From contig JAFWKK010000003.1 in NCBI GenBank assembly GCA_017514235.1, positions 1 through 64,000 of the forward strand: 64,000 nt of DNA, written 5' to 3'. This DNA is from Kiritimatiellia bacterium. Its GTDB lineage: Bacteria > Verrucomicrobiota > Kiritimatiellia > RFP12 > UBA1067. The notes under the pieces were generated by a model. It searched no databases. It was not told where the DNA came from and saw nothing but the letters and a program-made list of their open reading frames with translations. Positions 15,301 through 27,796 of this stretch are shown in pieces (the stretch's first letter is position 1; every line of letters starts with the position of its first letter). The position numbers were made by a program, and so were the translations under genes.

Positions 15301-16380
15301 ATGAAGCCAGTCAAGATTGCAATGATGGGCATGACCCACGGCCATACCCGCAAATACTACCAGACCCTTCTCGACAACCAAAAGCTCGACTGGGTCGCCT
15401 CCTGCGCACAGGACGAGGATGCCAAGAAGACATACGAACTCTACAAGACCGGCGTTCCCTGCTACCTCGACCCGGAGGAGATGTACAAGAAACATCCCGA
15501 CATCGAAGCGGTCGTCATCGCGTCCGCGAACGACAGGCATTTCGAGCAGATGAAGTGGTGCGCCGAGAAAGGCATCCACATCCTCTCCATGAAGATCCCG
15601 ACCTTCAACATGAAGGAATACGACGAGATGATCGCCATGTGCGACAAGTCGGGAATCGTCTGCCAGATCGAACTGGAAATGCATTACAACTCGGTCGTGC
15701 GGCGGCTGAAGAAGCTGATCGCCGACGGCGCGATCGGCAAGATCAAGTCAGTGCAGGCGACGAACATCACGCTTTCGCCCGTGTGGGCGTTTCCGTGGCA
15801 AGGCGACCCGAAGGCGAGCTTCGGCAGCGTCGTGCAGCTAAAGAAGTCCGACCCGCGCTTCCGCGGCGGCGCACTCTGCGACCACCCGCACATCTTCGAC
15901 CTGATCCGTCACCTGACCGGCAGCTCCTTCGACTACATCTACGCCGAGGTCGCGCCGAACCTGCGCGACGGGCTGAAGGTCGAAGACATGCTCATGGCCG
16001 TCGGCAAGATGAAGGACGGCACGGCGTTCCTCTTCGATCCGTCATGGTCGCGCCTGGAAGAGAAGATCAAGGTGCCTGGCCCCGGCTGGGAGCGGTTCCC
16101 CAAGCGCATGGAGGTGAACGTCACGATCACCGGCGACAAGGGAATGATCTCGTGCGACTGCTTCGGACCGAACGTCTATCACAACGGCGCGCCGAACGAC
16201 CGCTACACAGTGCAGTACACTTACTTCGACGAGTGGGTGGGGCTCATCGACGAGTTCGTCGACTGCATCCGCAACAAGAAGACGCCTCTCATCAACCTCA
16301 AGTGGCACAAGGAGACGATCCAGGCGATGCTCGGCTGCTACGAATCGATACAGTCCGGTAAGATCGCCAAGGTAGGCTGA
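15301..16380 (+). CDS. Gfo/Idh/MocA-family NAD(P)-dependent oxidoreductase
   Basis: The start at 15301 puts the Rossmann strand first (MKPVKIAMMGMTHGHTRKYY); the frame runs upstream to 15205 through the intergenic repeat. The 359-residue protein has the N-terminal nucleotide-binding domain (residues 1-125, including VVIASANDRHFEQMKWCAEK) and the C-terminal alpha/beta dehydrogenase domain (GAIGKIKSV, GALCDHPHIFDLIRHLTG). The usual EKP loop is changed: here it reads SMKIPTF, keeping the lysine but not the glutamate. It would oxidise or epimerise a sugar or sugar acid in the cytoplasm. It lies between an unknown protein and a SIS isomerase, consistent with one catabolic transcript. The substrate is unknown. 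Confidence 0.88.
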   Translation: MKPVKIAMMGMTHGHTRKYYQTLLDNQKLDWVASCAQDEDAKKTYELYKTGVPCYLDPEEMYKKHPDIEAVVIASANDRHFEQMKWCAEKGIHILSMKIPTFNMKEYDEMIAMCDKSGIVCQIELEMHYNSVVRRLKKLIADGAIGKIKSVQATNITLSPVWAFPWQGDPKASFGSVVQLKKSDPRFRGGALCDHPHIFDLIRHLTGSSFDYIYAEVAPNLRDGLKVEDMLMAVGKMKDGTAFLFDPSWSRLEEKIKVPGPGWERFPKRMEVNVTITGDKGMISCDCFGPNVYHNGAPNDRYTVQYTYFDEWVGLIDEFVDCIRNKKTPLINLKWHKETIQAMLGCYESIQSGKIAKVG

Positions 16381-16431
16381 CCGGGAGAGAAGCTGCATTT
16401 TCACACCGTTCATGAGCCGAAGTAAGACTGA

Positions 16432-17133
16432 ATGAGCGAGTATCTGGAAAGCATAACCGCCCTGCTGAAGCGGATCGAAAGCGAAGAAGCCTCCTCGCTC
16501 GACTGCGCGTCCGACGCCGTGGCGGACGTCATCTGCCGAGATGCGCTGGTCCACGTCTTCGGCTGCGGCCACTCCCACCTTGCCGCGCTCGATGCATTCT
16601 ACCGTGCCGGGGGGCTCGCCTGCGTGTCGCCCGTCCTGGACGAGGACCTCATGCTGCACGACGGCGCGGCGAAATCGAGCCGAATGGAGAAGATGCCGGG
16701 AATCGCCGCCGAGGCCTTCCGTCGCCACGGAGTGAAGCCTGGCGATCTCCTTGTAGTCATATCAGCAAGCGGCAAGAACGCCGCGCCCGTCGAGATGCTA
16801 CGCACGGCAAAGGAGACCGGAGTGAAGACGGCGGCCATCGCTTCGTCCGCCTACAGGCCGCATGGCGGCGTACTTCTGGACGAAGCCGACATCGCCATAG
16901 ACTGCAAGGTGCCGCACGGCGACACCGTAATCGAGGTAGGCGAGGCGAAGATGGGCGGGCTTTCCACATATGCTTCGCTATTCATCCTCAACACCGTGCT
17001 CATCGATGGCGCGAAGAAGGCGCTCGGCCGCGGCGTCACGCCGCCGGTCTACACGAGCGGAAACGTCGAAGGCGGCACGGCACGAAACGTCGCGCTTGAA
17101 GAGCGATACTTCGGAAGAATCAAGCACCTGTGA
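16432..17133 (+). CDS. SIS-domain sugar isomerase-like protein (UPF0309 type)
   Basis: This 233-residue protein is a single SIS domain. Motifs are VHVFGCGHSHLAALDAFYRA (phosphosugar-binding loop), LLVVISASGKNAAPVEMLRT (the serine-rich SIS signature) and a C-terminal helical part. Relatives bind phosphorylated amino sugars such as N-acetylmuramic-acid or glucosamine phosphates. The stop codon overlaps the GTG start of the kinase (GTGA at 17130-17133), so the two are coupled. It fits isomerisation or ether cleavage of the amino sugar released by the upstream hydrolase; the exact reaction is inferred. Confidence 0.85.
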   Translation: MSEYLESITALLKRIESEEASSLDCASDAVADVICRDALVHVFGCGHSHLAALDAFYRAGGLACVSPVLDEDLMLHDGAAKSSRMEKMPGIAAEAFRRHGVKPGDLLVVISASGKNAAPVEMLRTAKETGVKTAAIASSAYRPHGGVLLDEADIAIDCKVPHGDTVIEVGEAKMGGLSTYASLFILNTVLIDGAKKALGRGVTPPVYTSGNVEGGTARNVALEERYFGRIKHL

Positions 17134-17999
17134 CCGGTCGGAAGGCGAGAATCGCGGTCATCGGCCTTGTTGGCAAGTCGATGTTCTTTGAAGTCCCGCG
17201 TTTCCACACGGGCGGCGAGACGGTTCATGCCAACGGATTTCACGAGGAATGGGGCGGCAAGGGCTTCAACCAGGCTGTCGCAGCGTCACGCCAAGGGGCG
17301 GAAGTCGCGTTTCTGGGCGCGACGGGCATGTCGGACTCGAAACCGCTGACGGACTTCTGCAACAAAGAGGGATTGCGCGCGACGATTGCTGCAAAAACGG
17401 AACCGACCGCATGTGCGGCAATCATGACCGACGGCACGGGCGAGACGCGCGTAACGGTCTATCCTGGCGCACGGCTTGAAGCTGCTGACGTCAGCGGGTT
17501 CGCGGCGGCGATTGCGGCGGCCGACTTCCTGCTTCTCAACAACGAAGTCCCTGATGCCGTGAATATCCATGCCTCCGAGATCGCCGAAGCGCACGGCGTG
17601 AAGATAATCTTCAATCCTGCGCCCGCACATCAGATTCCGGCAGAAGTCAGGCGACGAGTCTCGCTTTTCATCCCGAACGAATTCGAGGAAGCCGAGATGG
17701 GCGAAGTCGGTTGCGACGTAGTGACGACGCTGGGCGCCAAAGGCTGCCGCATCCGCTCGACTGGCGAGATCGTCCACGCGCCGCCTGCGGACGCTGTGGA
17801 TTCCACTGGCGCAGGCGATACGTTCACCGGCGTCTTGGCAGTGCGCCTTGCCGAGGGCGAAAGCTTGCGCGACGCCTGCGCGGCGGCAAACGAAGCGGCG
17901 GCGGCGGAAACGACCGTACGTTACGTGCTGCCCGCCATACCGAGAAGAAGGGACTATTCCCACTCTATCGTCGCAGGCGGCTTGGAGGAGATGTCGTAG
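17130..17999 (+). CDS. PfkB/ribokinase-family carbohydrate kinase
   Basis: The 289-residue kinase starts at a GTG overlapping the stop of the SIS gene. It has the N-terminal ribokinase motif (WGGKGFNQAVAASRQGAEVA), the lid strands, and the C-terminal PfkB signature DSTGAGDTFTG with its catalytic aspartate. It phosphorylates a sugar with ATP in the cytoplasm; the substrate is unknown but is probably that of the upstream cluster. The last 46 bases overlap the 3' end of guaA on the other strand, so the final residues (about SHSIVAGGLEEMS) are encoded antisense to guaA. Confidence 0.9.
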   Translation: MTGRKARIAVIGLVGKSMFFEVPRFHTGGETVHANGFHEEWGGKGFNQAVAASRQGAEVAFLGATGMSDSKPLTDFCNKEGLRATIAAKTEPTACAAIMTDGTGETRVTVYPGARLEAADVSGFAAAIAAADFLLLNNEVPDAVNIHASEIAEAHGVKIIFNPAPAHQIPAEVRRRVSLFIPNEFEEAEMGEVGCDVVTTLGAKGCRIRSTGEIVHAPPADAVDSTGAGDTFTGVLAVRLAEGESLRDACAAANEAAAAETTVRYVLPAIPRRRDYSHSIVAGGLEEMS

Positions 18000-19510
18000 A
18001 CAACGCGGTTGATGCCGCGCACCTCGTTTATGATCCTGTTCGATATGTCCGCAAGCGTATCGTATGGCAGCCGCGTCCAGTCCGCCGTCATCGCGTCAAT
18101 GGAGTTCACGCACCTGACTGCACACGTGTATTCGTAAGTGCGCTGGTCGCCCATCACGCCGACGGAACGGCACGGCAACAGCACGGCAAACGCCTGCCAA
18201 ATCTTTCCGTAGTCTGGCAGCTTGCGCACTTCTTGCTGAACCCGCAGGTCGGCTTCCTGCAGAAGGCGTACCTTTTCCGCGTTGACCTCGCCGAGCACTC
18301 TCACTCCAAGCCCGGGCCCGGGGAACGGCTGCCGGACGAGAAGCGACTCGTCCATTCCCAGTATACGGCCGACGGCGCGCACCTCGTCCTTGAAGAGATC
18401 GCGCAGCGGCTCGACGAGCGAGAACTTGAGGTCCGGCGGAAGACCACCGACGTTATGATGGCTCTTTATCGTCTGAGAAGGACCGTTTGCGGAACTTGAG
18501 CTTTCTATGACGTCGGGGTATATCGTGCCTTGCGCGAGGAACCGGCAGCCCGAGAACTTGCGGGCCTCCTCGGCGAAAACGGTGACAAATTCACGTCCGA
18601 TTATCTTGCGCTTAGCCTCAGGATCTTCCACGCCGCAAAGCGCGTTGTAGAACCGTTGCGCCGCATGCGCCACATGCAGGTCGAGCCCGAGCTTCCCGGC
18701 GAACGTCGTCTCAACCTCGTCGGCCTCGCCGTGGCGAAGAAGCCCGTTGTCCACGAAGATGCAGTGAAGCCGCCTCCCGACGGCCCTGTTGAGCAGCACG
18801 GCGACGACCGACGAGTCCACTCCGCCGGAGAGTCCGAGAATGACATGCTCGTCGCCAATCTCGGCCTGAAGCTTCGCGACTGAATCCTCTATCCACGCGC
18901 CCATGTCCCAATCCGCCCGGCATCCGCAGATGGCAAAGACGAAGTTAGAGATGATCTTCTCTCCGAACTGGGTGTGCGCTACTTCGGGGTGGAACTGAAG
19001 CGCATAGAACCGGCGGGACTCGTCGCAAGCCGCAGCATACGGACAGTTCTCGCTCGCGGCGGCGGGCCTGAACCCGGCAGGCAGTTCCGCCACCCTGTCG
19101 CCATGGCTCATCCACACGACGAACTTCTCCGGCAGGCCGGCGAACATTCCGCCCGTGCAATCGGCCTTCAGCTCGGCCTTGCCGTATTCCCGCACCGTCC
19201 CGACAACGACCTTTCCGCCTAGCGTCTGCGCCATGAGCTGCATTCCATAGCAAATCCCGAGAACCGGAACCCCGAGCCCGAATATCTCCCGGTCTATGGA
19301 CGGCGCTCCGTCAGCAAAGACGCTGTTCGGCCCGCCGGAAAGGATTATGCCCTTTGGCATGTCAGCGCGAAGGCTTTCCGCCGTCGTGCCGAACGGCAGT
19401 ATTTCCGAATAGACTCGGTGCTCCCTGATGCGGCGGGCGATGAGGTGCGTATACTGCGAGCCGTAGTCGAGTATGACTATGCGCTGGCGGGCTGATTCCG
19501 TGTCATTCAT
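17954..19510 (-). CDS. guaA: GMP synthase (glutamine-hydrolysing)
   Basis: GMP synthase converts XMP to GMP with ATP and glutamine. The 518-residue protein has a class I glutamine amidotransferase domain with nucleophile C87 (GICYGMQ) and H174/E176 (FHPE). An ATP-pyrophosphatase domain follows (LSGGVDSS at 228-234). The C-terminal dimerisation domain ends in the usual KPPATIEWE. Length and ending match the family. It starts three bases after the gltB stop and so is second gene of the sigma-54-driven gltB-guaA unit. Its 3' end overlaps the pfkB-type kinase by 46 bases in convergent orientation, with no visible terminator. Confidence 0.98.
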   Translation of the reverse strand: MNDTESARQRIVILDYGSQYTHLIARRIREHRVYSEILPFGTTAESLRADMPKGIILSGGPNSVFADGAPSIDREIFGLGVPVLGICYGMQLMAQTLGGKVVVGTVREYGKAELKADCTGGMFAGLPEKFVVWMSHGDRVAELPAGFRPAAASENCPYAAACDESRRFYALQFHPEVAHTQFGEKIISNFVFAICGCRADWDMGAWIEDSVAKLQAEIGDEHVILGLSGGVDSSVVAVLLNRAVGRRLHCIFVDNGLLRHGEADEVETTFAGKLGLDLHVAHAAQRFYNALCGVEDPEAKRKIIGREFVTVFAEEARKFSGCRFLAQGTIYPDVIESSSSANGPSQTIKSHHNVGGLPPDLKFSLVEPLRDLFKDEVRAVGRILGMDESLLVRQPFPGPGLGVRVLGEVNAEKVRLLQEADLRVQQEVRKLPDYGKIWQAFAVLLPCRSVGVMGDQRTYEYTCAVRCVNSIDAMTADWTRLPYDTLADISNRIINEVRGINRVVYDISSKPPATIEWE

Positions 19511-19513
19511 TTT

Positions 19514-23980
<4,467 letters not shown>

Positions 23981-23991
23981 ATGGAAAGCAT

Positions 23992-24008
23992 TAGCACACC
24001 CCGTGCCA
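23992..24008 (-). promoter_or_regulatory. Sigma-54 (-24/-12) promoter of gltB-guaA
   Basis: On the minus strand the sequence is TGGCACGGGGTGTGCTA. The GG and GC dinucleotides are exactly 12 bp apart, as in the sigma-54 consensus TGGCAC-N5-TTGCW. The -12 C is at 23994, so transcription should start near 23982, two bases before the gltB ATG. Confidence 0.82.
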
Positions 24009-24013
24009 TAACC

Positions 24014-24019
24014 ATGTAA
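24014..24019 (-). promoter_or_regulatory. Extra half-site ATGTAA in the gltB control region
   Basis: This is a lone ATGTAA matching one arm of the TTACAY-N3-ATGTAA palindrome. It lies between the gltB promoter and the full site at 24041-24055. A similar lone half-site precedes the carA site. Confidence 0.35.
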
Positions 24020-24040
24020 GCGGCAAAACCACCGACGCCC

Positions 24041-24055
24041 TTACATGGAATGTAA
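24041..24055. promoter_or_regulatory. TTACAT-N3-ATGTAA activator site for gltB
   Basis: TTACATGGAATGTAA is a perfect 6-bp inverted repeat with a 3-bp centre. Its centre (24048) is 54 bp upstream of the gltB -12 C, or about -66 from the predicted transcription start. The same distance holds for the glnN and carA sites, which supports an enhancer-binding-protein site. Confidence 0.75.
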
Positions 24056-24062
24056 AATCGAC

Positions 24063-24078
24063 TTACATGCCATTACAT
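24063..24078. promoter_or_regulatory. Imperfect second activator site (two TTACAT boxes)
   Basis: TTACATGCCATTACAT has direct TTACAT boxes at 24063-24068 and 24073-24078. It lies 22 bp, about two helical turns, from the perfect site at 24041-24055. It could support cooperative binding. Confidence 0.45.
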
Positions 24079-24148
24079 CACAGCGCACGCATTGAATTGG
24101 CGGACTGGCAACCCAAGTGGGGCAAGCGCAATTGGCAAGGCCAGAGCG

Positions 24149-24163
24149 TTACATCGCATGTAA
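24149..24163. promoter_or_regulatory. TTACAT-N3-ATGTAA activator site for glnN
   Basis: TTACATCGCATGTAA is a perfect inverted repeat with a 3-bp centre. Its centre (24156) is 54 bp upstream of the glnN -12 C, the same spacing as at gltB. Confidence 0.75.
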
Positions 24164-24195
24164 TCCCATGGCCTGTTTCGAACGTCAGACGGCTT

Positions 24196-24212
24196 TGGCA
24201 CGAGATGTGCTA
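24196..24212 (+). promoter_or_regulatory. Sigma-54 (-24/-12) promoter of glnN-gltD-purF
   Basis: TGGCACGAGATGTGCTA has the invariant GG and GC 12 bp apart. The -12 C is at 24210, giving a predicted start near 24222 and a leader of about 51 bases with an AAAGGA ribosome-binding site. Confidence 0.85.
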
Positions 24213-24272
24213 GCATAGTTACGTGGACGGCAGATGCGACAACCGCGTCCCTCCCTGAAAGGAAAACGAAAA

Positions 24273-26393
24273 ATGACAGAAGAGACAAAGGCCGCGACAG
24301 ACTTCGGCGCCGACGTATTCGGCGAAGAGGCCATAAGGACATACCTCAGCAAAGACACGGCGAAGAAGCTCCAGGCGACGATACGCGAGGGCAAGCCTCT
24401 CGACCCCTCCATCGCTGGCGAAGTCGCGCATGGCATTCGTCACTGGGCGATGGACCGCGGTGCCACCCATTACACGCACTGGTTCCTTCCCATGACCGGT
24501 GCCACCGCCGAGAAGCACGACTCCTTCCTTGAACTCAAGGACGGCGAGCCGATCATGCAGTTCAGCGGCAAGAACCTCATCATGGGCGAGCCGGACGCCT
24601 CATCGTTTCCGTCGGGCGGCATTCGTTCCACGTTCGAGGCGCGCGGCTACACGGCATGGGACCCGACGTCGCCTGCGTTCATCAAGCGCCACTCCAACGG
24701 CGCGACCCTGTGCATTCCCACCGCGTTCTGCGCCTACACCGGCGAATCGCTAGACAAGAAGACGCCCCTTCTCAGGTCCATGCAGGCACTCGACAAGTCG
24801 CTCAAGCGCCTGATGAAGCTGTTCGGGCGCGGCGAAGCGCACACGGGCTGCACCCTCGGCGCGGAGCAGGAGTACTTCCTCATCGACAAGGAGTTCTGGA
24901 AGAAGCGTCCGGACCTCGTGCTGACGGGCCGCACGCTGTTCGGTGCGCCGTCCGCAAAGGGACAGCAGCTTGAAGACCACTACTTCGGCACGATTCCCGA
25001 CCGCATACTGTCCTTCATGAACGACGTCGAGCGCGAGCTGTGGAGGCTCGGGATCCCGGCAAAGACGCGCCACAACGAGGTTGCGCCTGCGCAGTTCGAG
25101 CTCGCGCCCCAGTTCGAGGAACTGAACCTCGCCAGCGACCACAACATGCTGGTGATGGACGCCCTGCGGAACGTCGCGGAGAAGCACGGGCTCAAGTGCC
25201 TCCTCCACGAGAAGCCCTATGCCGGCGTGAACGGGTCGGGCAAGCACAACAACTGGTCTGTCGCCTACGGCGGACGCAACCTTCTCGACCCCGGAAGCGA
25301 CCCGCACGAGAACGCCGTCTTCCTGACGATGCTTTGCGCAGTCATCGAAGCCGTGGACAAGCACGCAGACCTCCTGCGGGCATCCGTAGCCAGCGCCGGC
25401 AACGACCACCGCCTCGGCGCGAACGAGGCTCCCCCGGCCGTGATCTCAATCTACGTGGGCGACCAGCTCGCGGAAGTGCTTGAGCGCATAGAGAACCCGA
25501 AGAGCGCCAAGCATGAGGCGAAGGGAACGCTCAAGATAGGCGTCGACACACTCCCGGCGATTCCGAAGGACGCGACGGACCGCAACCGCACGTCGCCCTT
25601 CGCGTTCACCGGCAACAAGTTCGAGTTCCGCGCACCGGGATCGAGCGTCTGCTGCTCCGAACCGATGACCGTACTGAACACGATCGTCGCCGAGGCCGTA
25701 GACCACATCGCCGACGAACTTGAAAAGGCCTTGGCAAAGGCAGGCTGCCCCAAGCCCGCGACATACAAGCCCGGCGAGCATACCGCCGCCTTCCACGCGG
25801 CGCTTCAGAAGATTCTGCAGGCATCTCTGAAGGAGCACAAGCGTGTCGTGTTCAACGGCAACGGCTACGAGGCCGAATGGCCGAAGGAGGCGGCGAAGCG
25901 CGGGCTCCCCAACGCGCCGGACACGCCGTCCGCCCTCGCCGCTCTCGCCGACAAGAAGAACGCCGCACTCTTCGAGAAGTACGGTGTGATGACGAAGCGC
26001 GAGCTGCAGAGCCGCCATGAGATCTTTCTGGAGGAATACGCGAAGAAGATCCGCATCGAAGGCGCGTGCGCCTGCGACATCGCCAGGACGATGATCCTTC
26101 CGGCGGTCCGCAGCGACTATCTCGAGGTGCTGAGGACGTACAACGAGACCGGCGAAAGCGACATGAAGTTCGCGCTCAACATGCTGCACGAGCAGGTGTA
26201 TGCGCTTGGCAACGGGCTGGTCGCCCTCGAAGACGCCATCTCGCGCCTGTCTGACGCTATGACGAACGAGGATGCTAGCGAGACTGTCGCGAGGATGTCC
26301 GAGCTCAGGAAGATATCCGACGAGCTCGAACAGGTCGTGTCAGACTCGCGCTGGCCGCTTCCGAAGTACCGCGACATGCTGTTCCTGTACTGA
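24273..26393 (+). CDS. glnN: Type III glutamine synthetase
   Basis: Glutamine synthetase makes glutamine from glutamate, ammonium and ATP. The ATG at 24273 follows AAAGGA and gives a 706-residue protein, the usual size of the GlnN (type III) class; an in-frame ATG at 24234 has no ribosome-binding site. Signatures are the N-terminal THYTHWFLPMTGATAEKHD block, the catalytic GCTLGAEQEYFLID (metal-binding glutamates), LLHEKPYAGVNGSGKHNNWS (ATP-binding loop) and AGNDHRLGANEAPPAVIS. It heads the glnN-gltD-purF unit and is the only glutamine-producing enzyme in the locus. The upstream sigma-54 promoter and palindrome indicate nitrogen control. Confidence 0.97.
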   Translation: MTEETKAATDFGADVFGEEAIRTYLSKDTAKKLQATIREGKPLDPSIAGEVAHGIRHWAMDRGATHYTHWFLPMTGATAEKHDSFLELKDGEPIMQFSGKNLIMGEPDASSFPSGGIRSTFEARGYTAWDPTSPAFIKRHSNGATLCIPTAFCAYTGESLDKKTPLLRSMQALDKSLKRLMKLFGRGEAHTGCTLGAEQEYFLIDKEFWKKRPDLVLTGRTLFGAPSAKGQQLEDHYFGTIPDRILSFMNDVERELWRLGIPAKTRHNEVAPAQFELAPQFEELNLASDHNMLVMDALRNVAEKHGLKCLLHEKPYAGVNGSGKHNNWSVAYGGRNLLDPGSDPHENAVFLTMLCAVIEAVDKHADLLRASVASAGNDHRLGANEAPPAVISIYVGDQLAEVLERIENPKSAKHEAKGTLKIGVDTLPAIPKDATDRNRTSPFAFTGNKFEFRAPGSSVCCSEPMTVLNTIVAEAVDHIADELEKALAKAGCPKPATYKPGEHTAAFHAALQKILQASLKEHKRVVFNGNGYEAEWPKEAAKRGLPNAPDTPSALAALADKKNAALFEKYGVMTKRELQSRHEIFLEEYAKKIRIEGACACDIARTMILPAVRSDYLEVLRTYNETGESDMKFALNMLHEQVYALGNGLVALEDAISRLSDAMTNEDASETVARMSELRKISDELEQVVSDSRWPLPKYRDMLFLY

Positions 26394-26433
26394 GGCCTGA
26401 CGGCTTCGCCTGCTGCAGCGGTTCCGCACGACC

Positions 26434-27792
26434 ATGCAACGGATACACGACATATACAGGCCGAAGGACGAGCGCAAGAACGACTTCAGGGAAGTCGAGC
26501 TCGTCCTTTCGGACAGCGAACTGAAGGAGCAGACTTCACGCTGCATGAACTGCGGACAGCCGTTCTGCCACGCATACGGCTGTCCGCTCGGCAACCTCGT
26601 GCCGGACCAGAACCGCGCCGTGGCGCAGGGCGACTGGCGGAGGGCATACGACCTTCTATCGGCGAACTCCGACTTCCCAGAATTCACGTCGCGCATCTGT
26701 CCTGCGCTATGCGAAGCGTCTTGCGTGCACGGACTCGACGAAGAGGCCGTGATGATCCGCCAGTCAGAGAAGCGCATAATAGAAACTGCGTTCGGCAACG
26801 GCTGGGTCGTGCCGCAGCCGCCGGAGAAGGAGAACGGCAAGTCCGCAGCGATAATCGGCGCCGGCCCCGCCGGGCTATCCGCCGCCGTTACCCTGCGGCG
26901 CAAGGGCTGGCGCGTTACGGTTTACGAAAGGCGCAACGACATCGGCGGACTGCTCCGCTACGGCATTCCCTGCTTCAAGCTCGACAAGTCGCTCATCGAC
27001 CGCCGACGCAAGATACTGGAAGCGGAAGGCATACGCTTCGTGACCGGCATAGAAGCGGGCAAGGACATCTCCGCCGAATGGCTCGCAAAGCAGAACGACG
27101 CCGTTGTAGTCGCCATCGGCACTCCCGCCGCCCGCGACCTGAGGATACCAGGGCGCGAACTTGCAGGCGTCCACCTTGCCCTTGAGCTTCTGGAAGGCCA
27201 GAACAGGTTCCTGACAGGCGAGATCGCCGCACCGCCGATCGACGCCAAAGGGAAGAACGTGCTTGTGATCGGCGGCGGCGACACAGGCAGCGACTGCGTA
27301 GGCACGGCGATACGCCACGGAGCAGCAAGCGTCACGCAGATAGAGATAATGCCGAAGCCGCCGGAGGAACGCGACGCCTCGACACCATGGCCGCTCTGGC
27401 CGTACATGCTCCGCACCAGCTCCAGCCACAAGGAAGGCTGCGAAAGGCGCTGGAACCTCAACTCCCTGCGCTTCGTCGGGGAAGGACATGTCGCCGGTGT
27501 TGAAGTCGAAACCGTAAAATGGGAGATTTCGCCCGAAGGCCGCCCGTTGAAATTCAGTTCCGTTCCGGGCACGAAGGAAGTCATCAAGGCGGATCTAGTG
27601 CTCCTCGCCATGGGCTTCACAGGCGTTCCCAAGGACAATCCGATAGTTGCGCAGCTCGGTCTCGCGCAGACGCCGCGCATCACGCTCGTATCCTCCCCGG
27701 AGCGCGGCATATGCTGCGTCGGCGACTGCGCGTCCGGCGCGTCGCTTGTGGTCCGCGCCCTAGCCAGCGGCAAGGCCCTGCCGATCTGCTGA
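26434..27792 (+). CDS. gltD: Glutamate synthase small subunit (NAD(P)H-dependent)
   Basis: The 452-residue flavoprotein feeds electrons from NAD(P)H to the GltB synthase domain. It has N-terminal 4Fe-4S cysteine motifs (RCMNCGQPFCHAYGCPLGN and RICPALCEASCVHG). The FAD site is AAIIGAGPAGLSAA, a NAD(P)-binding GGGDTGSDC lies near residue 280, and the C-terminal second FAD strand is GDCASGASLVVRA. It follows glnN by 40 bases and precedes purF by four. Its partner gltB is in the divergent operon, so both subunits depend on promoters with matching architecture. Confidence 0.96.
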   Translation: MQRIHDIYRPKDERKNDFREVELVLSDSELKEQTSRCMNCGQPFCHAYGCPLGNLVPDQNRAVAQGDWRRAYDLLSANSDFPEFTSRICPALCEASCVHGLDEEAVMIRQSEKRIIETAFGNGWVVPQPPEKENGKSAAIIGAGPAGLSAAVTLRRKGWRVTVYERRNDIGGLLRYGIPCFKLDKSLIDRRRKILEAEGIRFVTGIEAGKDISAEWLAKQNDAVVVAIGTPAARDLRIPGRELAGVHLALELLEGQNRFLTGEIAAPPIDAKGKNVLVIGGGDTGSDCVGTAIRHGAASVTQIEIMPKPPEERDASTPWPLWPYMLRTSSSHKEGCERRWNLNSLRFVGEGHVAGVEVETVKWEISPEGRPLKFSSVPGTKEVIKADLVLLAMGFTGVPKDNPIVAQLGLAQTPRITLVSSPERGICCVGDCASGASLVVRALASGKALPIC

Positions 27793-27796
27793 AACC

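Noticed and set aside
24014..24270. Riboswitch or RNA leader upstream of glnN
   Set aside because: The conserved blocks are DNA palindromes upstream of the predicted start; the leader after it is only about 50 bases and shows no known glutamine-riboswitch motif.
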